A stretch of 46,217 nt of DNA from CAYSRJ01 sp964525675 (lineage in GTDB: Bacteria > Spirochaetota > B62-G9 > DRHN01), in NCBI GenBank assembly GCA_964525675.1, contig CAZGJW010000008.1, positions 1 through 46,217 of the forward strand, written 5' to 3'. The notes beneath the pieces are model-generated. The model ran no database searches. It was given only the letters and a program-made list of their open reading frames with translations, and was not told where the DNA came from. Positions 35,136 through 44,084 of the stretch are shown here, one piece after another (positions within the stretch are counted from its first letter, which is position 1; each line of letters opens with the position of its first letter). Both the position numbers and the translations under genes were made by a program.

Positions 35136-35196
35136 ACAAGACAATCCGTATTTATAATAGAACCCGCCTTACCAACCCGGACGCGTTGCATCCGTA

Positions 35197-37701
35197 CTAC
35201 TGCAGAACAGAGTTGTATGACAGTGCTTGAATATAATCTACGTCGACAATCTGTTTAATAACAGTTGATGATGAGCTGCTCAGTACATTATCGGGTTTCC
35301 CCTTCTCCAGCGTATCATCGGTATAGATACTGCCGTTGTTATATGCAATAAAACAACCGCTCACCCTGCCGCCGCCCACAACAGCATATTTTTTATTGCT
35401 GATAATATCATTCTTCACAACGATCGGATTTGCCCCATCCCTGGAGTAAATTCCATGGCGCCCGTTCTCGGAAATACTGTTGCTGCGAATATCCGCATTC
35501 GATGCAGAAACCACTATTCCATCAATTCGATTTTTCTCTATGGTACATCCGGTCACAATTCCCCTGCCGTTTCCTTCCTCGAACACAATACCGACAAGGT
35601 TGGACTCGAAAATACTGTCCGTTATCTTTCCGCCACCGTACAACCGTATTCCATAATTTTTATTGTACCTGAATATGGTATTTTGCACATCAAGCCGGTA
35701 ATTATTGGCTAATATCCCTTTTGAGTTCCCGTTTATATCCGCATTTGATATTTTAAGGTCACCGTTCATGACAAAAACGCCCGTATTATTATTCGTGATG
35801 TTAGCAACATCGATACTCAGTGAACTATTCTTGACAAAAATACCGTTCTCCTTACAATAATTCACACCGATATCCGTAAATGAAAGTCCACTCTTGTTGT
35901 CCAGCACGGCAATACCCGTTGCAGCACCGGAAATGATAGACTGGCGGATATATCCGGACGATCCGGAAAGGTACCTGATGCCGCCCCACAGACTGCCTTC
36001 CGGCCCCAGTTGGGCATCTTCGACTATCAATGTGCCTCCGGTGTTAACCGTAATAATTGCGTTGTCCGGAAAAAGTATACTGCCCCTCAATACTGCAGTT
36101 TCTCCCTTATCGACGCTGTACCCCTTTTCCTTCAGATAAACGGCATCGTACTTTTTCGGTTTTGGCGGTGCCGTAGGTTTTTTTATTTCCTGCGTCTTGC
36201 GGACGACTTTTTTCGGCGGTGGCTGTCTAACCGCCTGAGACACATCCCTGAAAATCTTTTCCGAAGGTAGAATAATATCCTTCTCGATCGGTCCGCCGGA
36301 AAGCGCGGTGACGCTTTCACTGACAGGCATGTACCTGCTCTCGTTTCCTGCCCTGTCGATTGCAGTAACGGTAATGTAGAGGCCCCTGTCCTGCAGAGCC
36401 GTTCTATTGACCAGGAGATCGAGGTAATCCTTCGAAGTGTATGCAATGCCATCCCAGCGGTCTCTTGTTACGCCGTAATAGACCCTGAACTTTTCTATAT
36501 CACTGTCCTTCGTTTCCCAGTGTATCCGCACCCTGTCTTCAGTAATAAACTTATAGGTTATATTAAAGGGCGATGAGGGCGGGACCGTATCCTCGAGTAC
36601 AATATCTGTTACAGGGTAAGACGGACTGCTCAGCAAACCGGCTGAATCAACGGACATGACCCTGAAGGAATAGGGCCTGCTATTTTCAATAAGAGGCGCG
36701 CCGTTTTCAAGGATGTCATTAATTATATATGCAATAAGTCCGCCGCTCTTGCTTTGGATAACATATGCATCTCCTTTATTCGAGGACAGACCTTTTTTTG
36801 TATAGTAGAGCCACGGCCCTTTTCCTTTCCGTATCTGGAGAACGTATTTGGCAACATCCGATGAATTTGAACTGTTGAAGATCAGATTGACCTGGTTGTT
36901 GAGAGCCGACATCACACCCAGCCCATACGGAGCAGACAGCGGCCTGTTCTTTGTCCGTATGAGTGCAAGTGCATATGAAGAAGAGTAACCGGAGTTGTTC
37001 TTCGAGTATACCCGAACCAGATACTCGGTCTTCACTTCCAGGTTGCCGAACTCGCAAAAATTCTGCTCCATATCCGGATATTTCATCACGGGTTCTCTCT
37101 CATTTCTGATATAGAGCTCACATCTGTACCCTGTTGAGTTTGCCATTGCATCCCAGCTGACCCGTATAATGGAGCCCTCACCATACCCCCGATCCACTTC
37201 AACTGCTTCAATACCGGTCGGGATCGGCGGCCGCGAGACTGTGCCTTTTTCGAATTTTATCTCCAGGGGAGGCACAAAGCCGCTGTAGTACGCATTAATC
37301 GTATATGTACCTGACTCAAGGTTTTTAAACTCATATGCGCCAATCGCATCGGTTACAGCTTTTTCGAGGATTGCTCCCGATTCATCTGAACAGGTAATGG
37401 TAGCTCCCGGTACCGGATTGCCTCTTTCATCCTTCAGTGTACCCTTTATAATCCCGCCTTCGGGCTTTTTCACCTCCGGCGGTTTTTTCTTTTCTTTTTC
37501 TTTTTCAGATTCGCTGCGTCTGGTTTCAATAATGGAAAGAGGATCATTTTGCCCGGACGGATCAGACCGGTCGGTGGAATTTTCAACAGCGGACGCCTGT
37601 TCGCTATCCGGTACTGCATCGTCAGCATTTGAAGATGCAAAGGAGAACGAAGGCAGAAGTAAGAAAAGTGTCGATATAAAAATTACGAAAATGTGTTTCA
37701 T
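35197..37701 (-). CDS. Exported CarboxypepD_reg / FnIII / right-handed beta-helix protein
   Basis: Secreted or surface protein of 834 aa. A signal peptide (1-~22; KHIFVIFISTLFLLLPSFSFA) is followed by a disordered acidic/Lys-rich stretch, a carboxypeptidase-regulatory-like domain (~84-150; DERGNPVPGATITC), fibronectin III-like repeats (~160-480; IRVSWDAMANSTGYRCELY, VRIHWETKDSDIEKFRVYY), a Pro/Lys linker, then a right-handed parallel beta-helix (~540-825) of NosD type with repeated NxxGI turns. ATG 37701 starts 5 bases after the FHA gene stop, with GGGA upstream; the longer frame to 37773 lacks a signal sequence at its start. Likely carbohydrate or matrix binding; no catalytic site is recognised. 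Confidence 0.8.
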   Translation of the reverse strand: MKHIFVIFISTLFLLLPSFSFASSNADDAVPDSEQASAVENSTDRSDPSGQNDPLSIIETRRSESEKEKEKKKPPEVKKPEGGIIKGTLKDERGNPVPGATITCSDESGAILEKAVTDAIGAYEFKNLESGTYTINAYYSGFVPPLEIKFEKGTVSRPPIPTGIEAVEVDRGYGEGSIIRVSWDAMANSTGYRCELYIRNEREPVMKYPDMEQNFCEFGNLEVKTEYLVRVYSKNNSGYSSSYALALIRTKNRPLSAPYGLGVMSALNNQVNLIFNSSNSSDVAKYVLQIRKGKGPWLYYTKKGLSSNKGDAYVIQSKSGGLIAYIINDILENGAPLIENSRPYSFRVMSVDSAGLLSSPSYPVTDIVLEDTVPPSSPFNITYKFITEDRVRIHWETKDSDIEKFRVYYGVTRDRWDGIAYTSKDYLDLLVNRTALQDRGLYITVTAIDRAGNESRYMPVSESVTALSGGPIEKDIILPSEKIFRDVSQAVRQPPPKKVVRKTQEIKKPTAPPKPKKYDAVYLKEKGYSVDKGETAVLRGSILFPDNAIITVNTGGTLIVEDAQLGPEGSLWGGIRYLSGSSGYIRQSIISGAATGIAVLDNKSGLSFTDIGVNYCKENGIFVKNSSLSIDVANITNNNTGVFVMNGDLKISNADINGNSKGILANNYRLDVQNTIFRYNKNYGIRLYGGGKITDSIFESNLVGIVFEEGNGRGIVTGCTIEKNRIDGIVVSASNADIRSNSISENGRHGIYSRDGANPIVVKNDIISNKKYAVVGGGRVSGCFIAYNNGSIYTDDTLEKGKPDNVLSSSSSTVIKQIVDVDYIQALSYNSVLQ

Positions 37702-37705
37702 AGGA

Positions 37706-40210
37706 TCAGTCCCATGGATTTTTCTTGAAAAGAGGCAGATAGCTTTCCGAAAAGCCCGTATTGTGTATATCATGATTCACAGTCTCCCAGGAGGAGCGCT
37801 TGAATGAGAACATCCCCCTTTTACTGTCTGCCATCTGGAGAGCAAACACCTCCCCGCTGTATGCACCGGTGATAATTTCCTCCCTTTTATCCCGATTAAT
37901 ATCATATACAATCGGCGTTGTAAAGCTGTATGCATTTGTATTGAAAATACCGAGTATAGTACCTGTTTTTCCATCAAGCACATACATGGCGCCTGAAAAC
38001 GTCGTGAAGGCAACATCCAGGCTCCCGTCGGCATTGATGTCGGCAAGAGCTATTCTCCCGAGAGAGGTACCGTCGTCCGATTGAAAATTCCATATTTCAC
38101 GGCGTGTTTCACCGGTGTATGCCCGCACAAGCCCGTTGTCATCGATGCAGACTATGTCCTTTTCCCCGTCACCGTCTATATCACCGATTGACGGCCCTGT
38201 GCTGTATGTCGAGCCCGTTTCCCAGGTAAAAAGCAGGTTGCCTTTCCTCCCGTAGGCGCTCATAATACCTGTTTTTGTAATGTTTACGAGATCAACATTG
38301 CCATCACCATCAAGATCCGCGGCAGCAGAAGGCCCGGCAGGCCTTCCCAGAATATCCCCCTTCCAGAGTCCCCACCCTGTTTTTCCATCAACGGCAAATA
38401 GCGATCCATCGACTGCAGTAAATACGATATCCGTCGTCGAATCATCGTTTAAATCAACTCCCACAGGTGAGTATAAAAGCTCTCCGTCCGCATCATAGAA
38501 CCTCCATATCTCGAAACCGGTTTTTCCGTCTACAGCAACAACCTCCATATCATACGTCTCAAATATAAAATCGGGAATACTGTCTCCAGTGACATCCACA
38601 GCAACTGGAAGTGATGTTATTTTCTGGCCACCGCTATACGTCCAGATCTCCTCCAGGTTTGCCGTGAATGCCGTTATCGATCCGTCTTCAAAAGTCACTA
38701 TTACTTCCGGCAGCCTGTCCTTGTTGATATCAACAAGCAGAGGCTCGAGAAACGGCCCTGCGAGTTCCTGGCTGAATATTTCGTCACCATTTTTCCCGCT
38801 CAGCGCAATCAACTCATTCTTTTTATTCCCGAATACAACATCAATGGTGCGGTCATCATCAATCCGGCCCAGCGCGCCTGTACGAATTATGGCGCCGGTT
38901 TCCCGCGGAATGAGCGGGTACTGCCAGAGAATATCCATGTTGATACTTTCAGCCGAGGATATCTGCACATGGTCAAAGGGAGATTCTTCTTCGATTTTCT
39001 TCATCTCATTTTCATTGTACACCGGCTGCTCAGAAAAATGGGTCTCCTTCATCTGTGAAACATCCATGCTCCTGATCAATGCGAGAGGATCGACGATACG
39101 GCGAATATCCTCCTCCGAAGGTTTTTCAGGCTCCTGTCTCCTGACGATAGTTCCCAGAGCCGGAGTTTCAACCCCTGTTGCCGGCTCTCCAGCGAGTCCG
39201 GGAGCAATCTCGGGGGCGGTTACAGCAGGAGCTTCGGGAACACCCTCGACGGATAACTGTTCGGATTCTCCTCGACCGAAAAGCCTCAGGATGGGGGAAA
39301 GCATTTTTGAAAAAAAACCTTTCTGCGCTTCAGATACTGGAAGCGGCTCTTCACCGGGAGCTCCCCCAGCAGGCTCCCCACCTGCCGTTTTCAATGGCTG
39401 TTCGGGTACTGTTTCCTCCCCTTTTTTAACCAGAGCAGGCATTTTCACCGGAATAACTGTCTTTCTGAAAAAGAGCCTCCTGAAACCTCTGGGAACGGCA
39501 ATGGCATTCCGTCTCCTGATACTGAGTGGGTCAGGTTCCGGAAGGGCCACGGTAACCCGCCTGTGTCTGAATAGTGCAAGACCTCGACCGGATTCGGCGC
39601 TTTTCGTACCCCCACCCTCTTCTGAAATCGCTTCTCCCCCGACTTTCGCCTCTTCTCTTCTCTGATTTTGTATAAGACGTCTGCTGATCCCGGTCCCCCC
39701 GGGGGTCTCTCCTTCCGGAATATTTTCAACGACCCCACCTTCAGGAGCCTTCACACCAACCTCAACCCCCGGTTTTTCTCCGGTTACAGTAATCTGCCCG
39801 GATACAACAGAAGATATCTGGCGCGAGGTAAAAAAGAATATCATCGCAATGGAGATGATAATTATTCCCGCGCCCGCGCCGATATAAAGTGCAAGCTTGG
39901 TTTTATCAGTCACCTTTTCCTTCTTCGACGGATAGAACAGCGCAACCACAGGCCCGAGTGAAATCCTGTCGCCGTAGGTAATAGCAACTCGTTCGACGTT
40001 CTTTCCGTTGACAGTTACGTTCTTGCTTTGAGAGACGTCGACAACCGTATATGCACCACCGGATGTTTCAACTTCTGCCTGATAGTCTTCGACTTCATCA
40101 TTTTCGAGTACCAGGTCGTTATCTTCCGCTCGCCCGATTCTGTATCGGGCCTGGTTAAATTCCACCTCTTTGATTACGTTGTTCGGATAACGTACAATAA
40201 GCTTAGCCAT
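37706..40210 (-). CDS. FHA domain, TM segment and extracytoplasmic FG-GAP beta-propeller protein
   Basis: Membrane protein of 834 aa. The cytoplasmic FHA domain (1-95; YRIGRAEDNDLVLENDEVEDYQAEVE, cited in part) keeps the GR loop, but the usual Ser and His of the phosphothreonine site read Glu and Gln. A single TM spans ~105-128, then a long Pro/Glu-rich spacer (~130-420). The C-terminal half is a propeller with eight DxDxDG-like calcium loops (for example DLDGDGNVDLV, DIDGDGEKDIV, DINADGSLDVA) interleaved with DGKTG-W motifs. The start follows AGGATC. It is the first of three co-directional envelope genes, with a repeat copy in its leader. Probably links a cytoplasmic signal to an outside ligand; unproven. 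Confidence 0.78.
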   Translation of the reverse strand: MAKLIVRYPNNVIKEVEFNQARYRIGRAEDNDLVLENDEVEDYQAEVETSGGAYTVVDVSQSKNVTVNGKNVERVAITYGDRISLGPVVALFYPSKKEKVTDKTKLALYIGAGAGIIIISIAMIFFFTSRQISSVVSGQITVTGEKPGVEVGVKAPEGGVVENIPEGETPGGTGISRRLIQNQRREEAKVGGEAISEEGGGTKSAESGRGLALFRHRRVTVALPEPDPLSIRRRNAIAVPRGFRRLFFRKTVIPVKMPALVKKGEETVPEQPLKTAGGEPAGGAPGEEPLPVSEAQKGFFSKMLSPILRLFGRGESEQLSVEGVPEAPAVTAPEIAPGLAGEPATGVETPALGTIVRRQEPEKPSEEDIRRIVDPLALIRSMDVSQMKETHFSEQPVYNENEMKKIEEESPFDHVQISSAESINMDILWQYPLIPRETGAIIRTGALGRIDDDRTIDVVFGNKKNELIALSGKNGDEIFSQELAGPFLEPLLVDINKDRLPEVIVTFEDGSITAFTANLEEIWTYSGGQKITSLPVAVDVTGDSIPDFIFETYDMEVVAVDGKTGFEIWRFYDADGELLYSPVGVDLNDDSTTDIVFTAVDGSLFAVDGKTGWGLWKGDILGRPAGPSAAADLDGDGNVDLVNITKTGIMSAYGRKGNLLFTWETGSTYSTGPSIGDIDGDGEKDIVCIDDNGLVRAYTGETRREIWNFQSDDGTSLGRIALADINADGSLDVAFTTFSGAMYVLDGKTGTILGIFNTNAYSFTTPIVYDINRDKREEIITGAYSGEVFALQMADSKRGMFSFKRSSWETVNHDIHNTGFSESYLPLFKKNPWD

Positions 40211-40256
40211 GATCCTGCTTGTGCAACCGTTGGATTTTCAAGCCCTCTTTATCTTC

Positions 40257-40380
40257 TAGGTAACTTCTCGCGAAGTTACTTTATGATATTCGGTCTGAGG
40301 GGACGTAAACCACTTTTAAGTAACTTCGAACAAGTTAGTTGTGACACTCGGCCACGCCAGGGACGTGGGCCGCTTAAAAT
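40257..40380 (-). repeat. Dispersed hairpin repeat, copy 4 (two units)
   Basis: Minus strand: AAGCGGCC, a variable hairpin (CCACG and CGTGG arms), GAGTGTCACAA, hairpin 1 (40318-40340, one mismatch), TTAAAAGTGG, CGTCCCCTCAGACCGAATATCATAA, then hairpin 2: GTAACTTC (minus strand of 40272-40279) and GAAGTTAC (minus strand of 40260-40267) around GCGA. It ends ~50 nt before the FHA gene start. Confidence 0.87.
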
Positions 40381-40445
40381 TCTTCCGAGCACAGGACATC
40401 CGATTCATCAGATCGAAAGAGATTTGTATTATTTATCTGAATCTT

Positions 40446-40473
40446 ATTATCGACCTTTTTATAAAAAAGTAAA
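40446..40473 (-). promoter_or_regulatory. Candidate promoter of the FHA-protein operon
   Basis: Minus-strand TTTACT (40468-40473), 16 nt, GATAAT (40446-40451), between comF and the repeat. The match is moderate; transcription could also read through from comF. Confidence 0.33.
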
Positions 40474-40486
40474 TAACAAGGCCCGA

Positions 40487-41308
40487 TTATGCCTGGGGGG
40501 CATTCACCTTTTCAGCTGGCCTGGTTGTTTTTCCGCCCTTGATCGCCCGTGCCACCGTGAAAAGATCAACAGTACGTGCACCTGCGTCTAAAAGCGCCTG
40601 CGCGCATGCCGAAGCGGTAGCACCGCTCGTCAGAACATCATCGATCAGCAGGACATCACGGTTTTTGATATACTTCTCCTCCCTTCGCCTGACGGCGAAT
40701 CGATCCTTCATATTGTCAAACCTGTCGGGGAGGTGTCCAATACTGCTTTGCGGAAGGGAGCGTCCACTCCTCACAACTGATTTTTTGCGGCAGTTGACAG
40801 ACAACAGCCGTGAAAGTTCACGCGCAATAAGGAACGACTGATTGTAGCCGCGCGTATCGTGCCGGGAGGATGCAAGGGGAACAGGCACGAAAACCTCATG
40901 ATCTGAGATATACCGTCGAAGTCCAGATTCACGTGTGAGGGCGAGAGCCGCAAATACGCCCCCGAGTGACCGCCGATCTTCGAACTTGAAAAGATGAATG
41001 AGTTTCCGAATCCGGCCGGTGAAAAGGCCCATTGATTCGTTTCTGCGGAAAGCATAAGAGGCGCCCTCACATTGAACACAGTTGCCAGATCCTGATACCG
41101 GTTGCATAAAAAGCGGGGCACCGCATCGCTGACAGCGGTCTTTCCCAATGTATTCGAGGGTATCGATACAATTAGTGCATATGCAGCATCCCTGTGCAAG
41201 GTCTTCGTGGCAGAAGACACATCTATTCGGAAATACACTGCTCAGGACAAAGGCTGCCGCCTTCACAAATGCATTATTTTTGCGGTTTGCTGTTTTTTTA
41301 TTTGACAT
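40487..41308 (-). CDS. comF: ComF-family phosphoribosyltransferase-like protein
   Basis: Related to competence protein ComF/GntX; role in DNA uptake or nucleotide salvage is not certain. The 273 aa carry an N-terminal four-cysteine zinc finger (CVFCHED, CCICTNC), a second CQRCGAP...CVQC pair, and a phosphoribosyltransferase domain with PVPLASSRHDTRGYNQSFLIARE and the PRPP loop DVLLIDDVLTSGATASACA. ATG 41308 is chosen near the divergent start of azlC; the frame is open to 41341 and neither start has a good ribosome site. The C-terminus ends in a short basic tail. Confidence 0.9.
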   Translation of the reverse strand: MSNKKTANRKNNAFVKAAAFVLSSVFPNRCVFCHEDLAQGCCICTNCIDTLEYIGKDRCQRCGAPLFMQPVSGSGNCVQCEGASYAFRRNESMGLFTGRIRKLIHLFKFEDRRSLGGVFAALALTRESGLRRYISDHEVFVPVPLASSRHDTRGYNQSFLIARELSRLLSVNCRKKSVVRSGRSLPQSSIGHLPDRFDNMKDRFAVRRREEKYIKNRDVLLIDDVLTSGATASACAQALLDAGARTVDLFTVARAIKGGKTTRPAEKVNAPQA

Positions 41309-41368
41309 AACAGGAAACCATCTCTTAAATAGAATGTACATTCAACAGGAGCGTTTGAATATAAAATT

Positions 41369-42064
41369 ATGAAAAGCGCTGTACAGTCGCAGTTTTTGAG
41401 AGGAGTTTTTTCGAGCGTCGGGATAGTCATCGGATACTTTCCAATCGCCCTGACCTTTGGCCTCCTCGCCTCCGAACAGTTCTCCCCCCTGCAGACGGTG
41501 GGATTTTCTGCATTCGTATTCGCGGGCGCAAGCCAGTTCATGGCGGTCCAGCTGATAACGAACGGGGCCCTCACCGCTGAGGTGGTGACCGTGACCTTTC
41601 TTATGAATTTCCGTCATTTTTTGATGAGCACGGCCCTCGCACATCGTATGAAAATAATACGCTGGCATGTTCTCTTTTTGATCGCCTTCGGTATAACCGA
41701 TGAAACATTCACAGTAGCGGCAACCGGCGATCATAGACTCTCTCCCGGTTTTATGCTCGGTCTCGAAATAACCGCATACTCGAGCTGGGTTTGCGGTACC
41801 GCGCTCGGCTATATCGCTGGATCGTTTATTCCCGAGGCCCTCCAGAAAAGTATGGGCATCGTGCTATACGCTCTGTTCGGTGCTCTCCTCATCGGGCAAC
41901 TGAAAAAGTCCGTCGCCGTTGCATTAATCGCGGGGTCAGCCGCAGGGCTCAATACACTTCTTAATCTCTTTATGCCGATAGGCTGGTCGCTCGTCATTGC
42001 AATCATCGCAGCATCTATACTTGGAGCTGCAATAGGTGGAACAGTGCGGGAGGCTGAAGAATGA
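41369..42064 (+). CDS. azlC: AzlC-family branched-chain amino acid exporter, large subunit
   Basis: Inner-membrane protein of 231 aa with about six hydrophobic segments. The family signature is clear: GVFSSVGIVIGYFPIALTFG, GFSAFVFAGASQFMAVQL, TFLMNFRHFLMSTALA, FGITDETF. It works with AzlD, whose gene overlaps its end. A possible ribosome site (AGGAGCG) is further upstream than usual. It is divergent from comF, with only about 60 nt between them. Confidence 0.93.
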   Translation: MKSAVQSQFLRGVFSSVGIVIGYFPIALTFGLLASEQFSPLQTVGFSAFVFAGASQFMAVQLITNGALTAEVVTVTFLMNFRHFLMSTALAHRMKIIRWHVLFLIAFGITDETFTVAATGDHRLSPGFMLGLEITAYSSWVCGTALGYIAGSFIPEALQKSMGIVLYALFGALLIGQLKKSVAVALIAGSAAGLNTLLNLFMPIGWSLVIAIIAASILGAAIGGTVREAEE

Positions 42065-42363
42065 GGGTATGGATTATTATTATCCTGATGGCTGTTGTTA
42101 CCTACCTGCCGAGGTACATACCGCTCCAATTCCTGAGAAATAGGCAGCCCTCCTCTTTTGTGCGGCGTGTTTTTTTATACCTGCCGTATGCAGCGCTCGG
42201 CGCACTTATCTTTCCCGGCGTAATCCATGCAGTTCCGGGATTTCCGCTTGCCGCGCTTGCCGGTATGACAGCTGCAGTCGCCGTATCATGGTTCAAAGGG
42301 GGACTCGTTCCCGCGGTATTATCATCGGTGACAGTCTCATTTCTGGTTATTGTTCTGAGTTAG
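42061..42363 (+). CDS. azlD: AzlD-family branched-chain amino acid exporter, small subunit
   Basis: Small partner of AzlC, 100 aa with three to four hydrophobic helices. It includes VVTYLPRYIPLQFL and the family's ALGALIFPGVI and AAVAVSWFKGG. The start overlaps the azlC stop (ATGA), implying translational coupling. Confidence 0.9.
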   Translation: MRVWIIIILMAVVTYLPRYIPLQFLRNRQPSSFVRRVFLYLPYAALGALIFPGVIHAVPGFPLAALAGMTAAVAVSWFKGGLVPAVLSSVTVSFLVIVLS

Positions 42364-42438
42364 AGAAAAACCGACCGGGGTACACATATGCATGCCTCTG
42401 AGAAACGGAGCTCACTGATGAAGCCGACGGACGTTTAT

Positions 42439-43464
42439 TCAGCGCTGTATTCTCCCGGAACCGCTGCCGCGTACAAGATTCATCACTTCTTCCACTGTTG
42501 CAAGCGAGAAATCTCCGTGAACCGAATGTTTCAGGCACCCGGAAGCGGCCGCAAACTCCAGCGCCTCTCTGTCATCATCGAGAAGACTCAGTCCGTAGAC
42601 AAGGCCTGCACAAAAAGCGTCACCTGAGCCGACACGGTCGATGATATCCCTGATTTTATACTCCCGGGACACGATATAATCACGCCGATTATTGAGGGCC
42701 GCCTGCCACAGGTTACTGTCGGCCGACAGGCTTGTACGGATGGTGACCGCAATCTTTTTCAACATCCTGAACTGATCGAGAACAGCACCCGTAAGGATCC
42801 TGTAGCGCTCAATATCTATCGAGCCGCTTTCAACGTCCACATTCGCCTCGATTCCGAGGGATTTCTGCACATCCTCCTCGTTCCCGACTGCAATGTCCAC
42901 ATAGCCCATGAGCTCACGCATAACCTCCGGGGCTGATTTGCCGTACTTCCAGAGCTTCTTCCTGAAGTTCAGATCACATGAAACAGTTGCACCCATCTCC
43001 CGGGCTGTCCGAGCCGCCTCTGCTGCCTGACCGGCCGCTCCTAATGACAGGGCGGGAGTAATCCCGGAGATGTGAAACCAGCCGCACCCATTCAATGCCG
43101 ATTTCCAGTCTATATCACCCGGCTCTATCCCGGCAATAGCAGAACGGGACCGGTCGTAAATGACACTCGACGGCCGCTGGTTGTTTCCCTGCTCCAGAAA
43201 ATAGATCCCGATGCGATCTCCTTTTCGAACAACCCAGGATGTATTGATGTTGTGTTTTCTAAGCTCGGCCACACACGCATCACCGATTTTATTCGTCGGC
43301 AGAAGGGTGATAAAAGATGTTTCGAGGCCGAAGCCCGCAAGGCCTGCGGCAACATTCGACTCGGCACCCCCGAAGGTCGCTTCAAGCCGGGGGCTCTGTA
43401 AAAACCGTTCGAACCCGGGAGGTTTCAGACGGAGCATGATCTCACCGAATGTTACATATCGCAC
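42439..43464 (-). CDS. kdgK: PfkB-family sugar kinase, 2-keto-3-deoxygluconate kinase-like
   Basis: Phosphorylates 2-keto-3-deoxygluconate or a similar acid sugar with ATP. The 341 aa show VTFGEIMLRLKPPG, ATFGGAESNVAAGLAGFG, CDLNFRKKLW, and the catalytic DRVGSGDAFCAGLVYGL. The combination GEIMLRL and FRKKLW is typical of KDG kinases. The start is GTG 43464 preceded by AAAGGGGG. It is downstream of the split transketolase and the SAF protein, consistent with a sugar-acid pathway; no KDPG aldolase is in view. Confidence 0.85.
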   Translation of the reverse strand: MRYVTFGEIMLRLKPPGFERFLQSPRLEATFGGAESNVAAGLAGFGLETSFITLLPTNKIGDACVAELRKHNINTSWVVRKGDRIGIYFLEQGNNQRPSSVIYDRSRSAIAGIEPGDIDWKSALNGCGWFHISGITPALSLGAAGQAAEAARTAREMGATVSCDLNFRKKLWKYGKSAPEVMRELMGYVDIAVGNEEDVQKSLGIEANVDVESGSIDIERYRILTGAVLDQFRMLKKIAVTIRTSLSADSNLWQAALNNRRDYIVSREYKIRDIIDRVGSGDAFCAGLVYGLSLLDDDREALEFAAASGCLKHSVHGDFSLATVEEVMNLVRGSGSGRIQR

Positions 43465-43607
43465 AGTCTATACCCCCTTTCCCCTTTGAAAACAGTACTA
43501 TATTAAAAACGGCAGCACACGTCTCAGTACTCTCGGTCATATCACAAAGGCTGGAACGACACTGCTCACCACGCACAGCGCAGGAAGCTCCCGATCAGTT
43601 GCAGTTA

Positions 43608-44084
43608 TCAGAGACCATCCTGCATCCTTCTCAGCCGCACCAGTATGCTCGATTCGTCAAGCTCCACATCATCCCAGGTTATTAGCTTATCCTTCCAGAC
43701 ATCTCTTTTCATACGAGCACCGGGCGCAAGCCCGACAGGCAAGGCGTTCAGCTTTCGCTCATCACCGGATGAGACGGTGTATAAAACCCCCTTCTTTCCT
43801 GCTGCAAGCGTGTAATCACCGGTTACGACGCACTTACCAGTCCGAACAGCATCTGCAGCTCGGCCTGGACTGTCCGTCTGAACTACATCTTCCTCTTCGA
43901 CACCCGAGCCGGTAAAAACCGAATACGCCTTTTTGGTATCCTCGTCCGCAAGCACCGCGACCCTCATCCCCGGTACATGCCGCATCTGTGCAATAAAGCC
44001 GCTTCCCATCCAGCCGGCACCGCTCATGCCAATTGTTATATGTTTTCCCTCCTCCTCGAGCTTGCCCAGTTCTCTGTATATCAT
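43608..44084 (-). CDS. Shortened SAF-domain NAD(P)-binding oxidoreductase
   Basis: Relative of homoserine-dehydrogenase-like SAF-domain oxidoreductases (usually about 400 residues or more), here 158 aa. Residues 14-108 match parts of the Rossmann half (ITIGMSGAGWMGSGFIAQM, GKCVVTGDYTLAAG, GVLYTVSSGDE) and 109-158 match the C-terminal SAF domain (NALPVGLAPGARMKRDV, LITWDDVELDESS). Segments normally between DYTL and GVLYT, and the whole middle catalytic domain after SGDE, are missing, yet the frame is kept. The start overlaps the transketolase stop (ATGA) with GGGAGG upstream. It could be a decayed gene or a genuinely minimal protein. Confidence 0.65.
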   Translation of the reverse strand: MIYRELGKLEEEGKHITIGMSGAGWMGSGFIAQMRHVPGMRVAVLADEDTKKAYSVFTGSGVEEEDVVQTDSPGRAADAVRTGKCVVTGDYTLAAGKKGVLYTVSSGDERKLNALPVGLAPGARMKRDVWKDKLITWDDVELDESSILVRLRRMQDGL

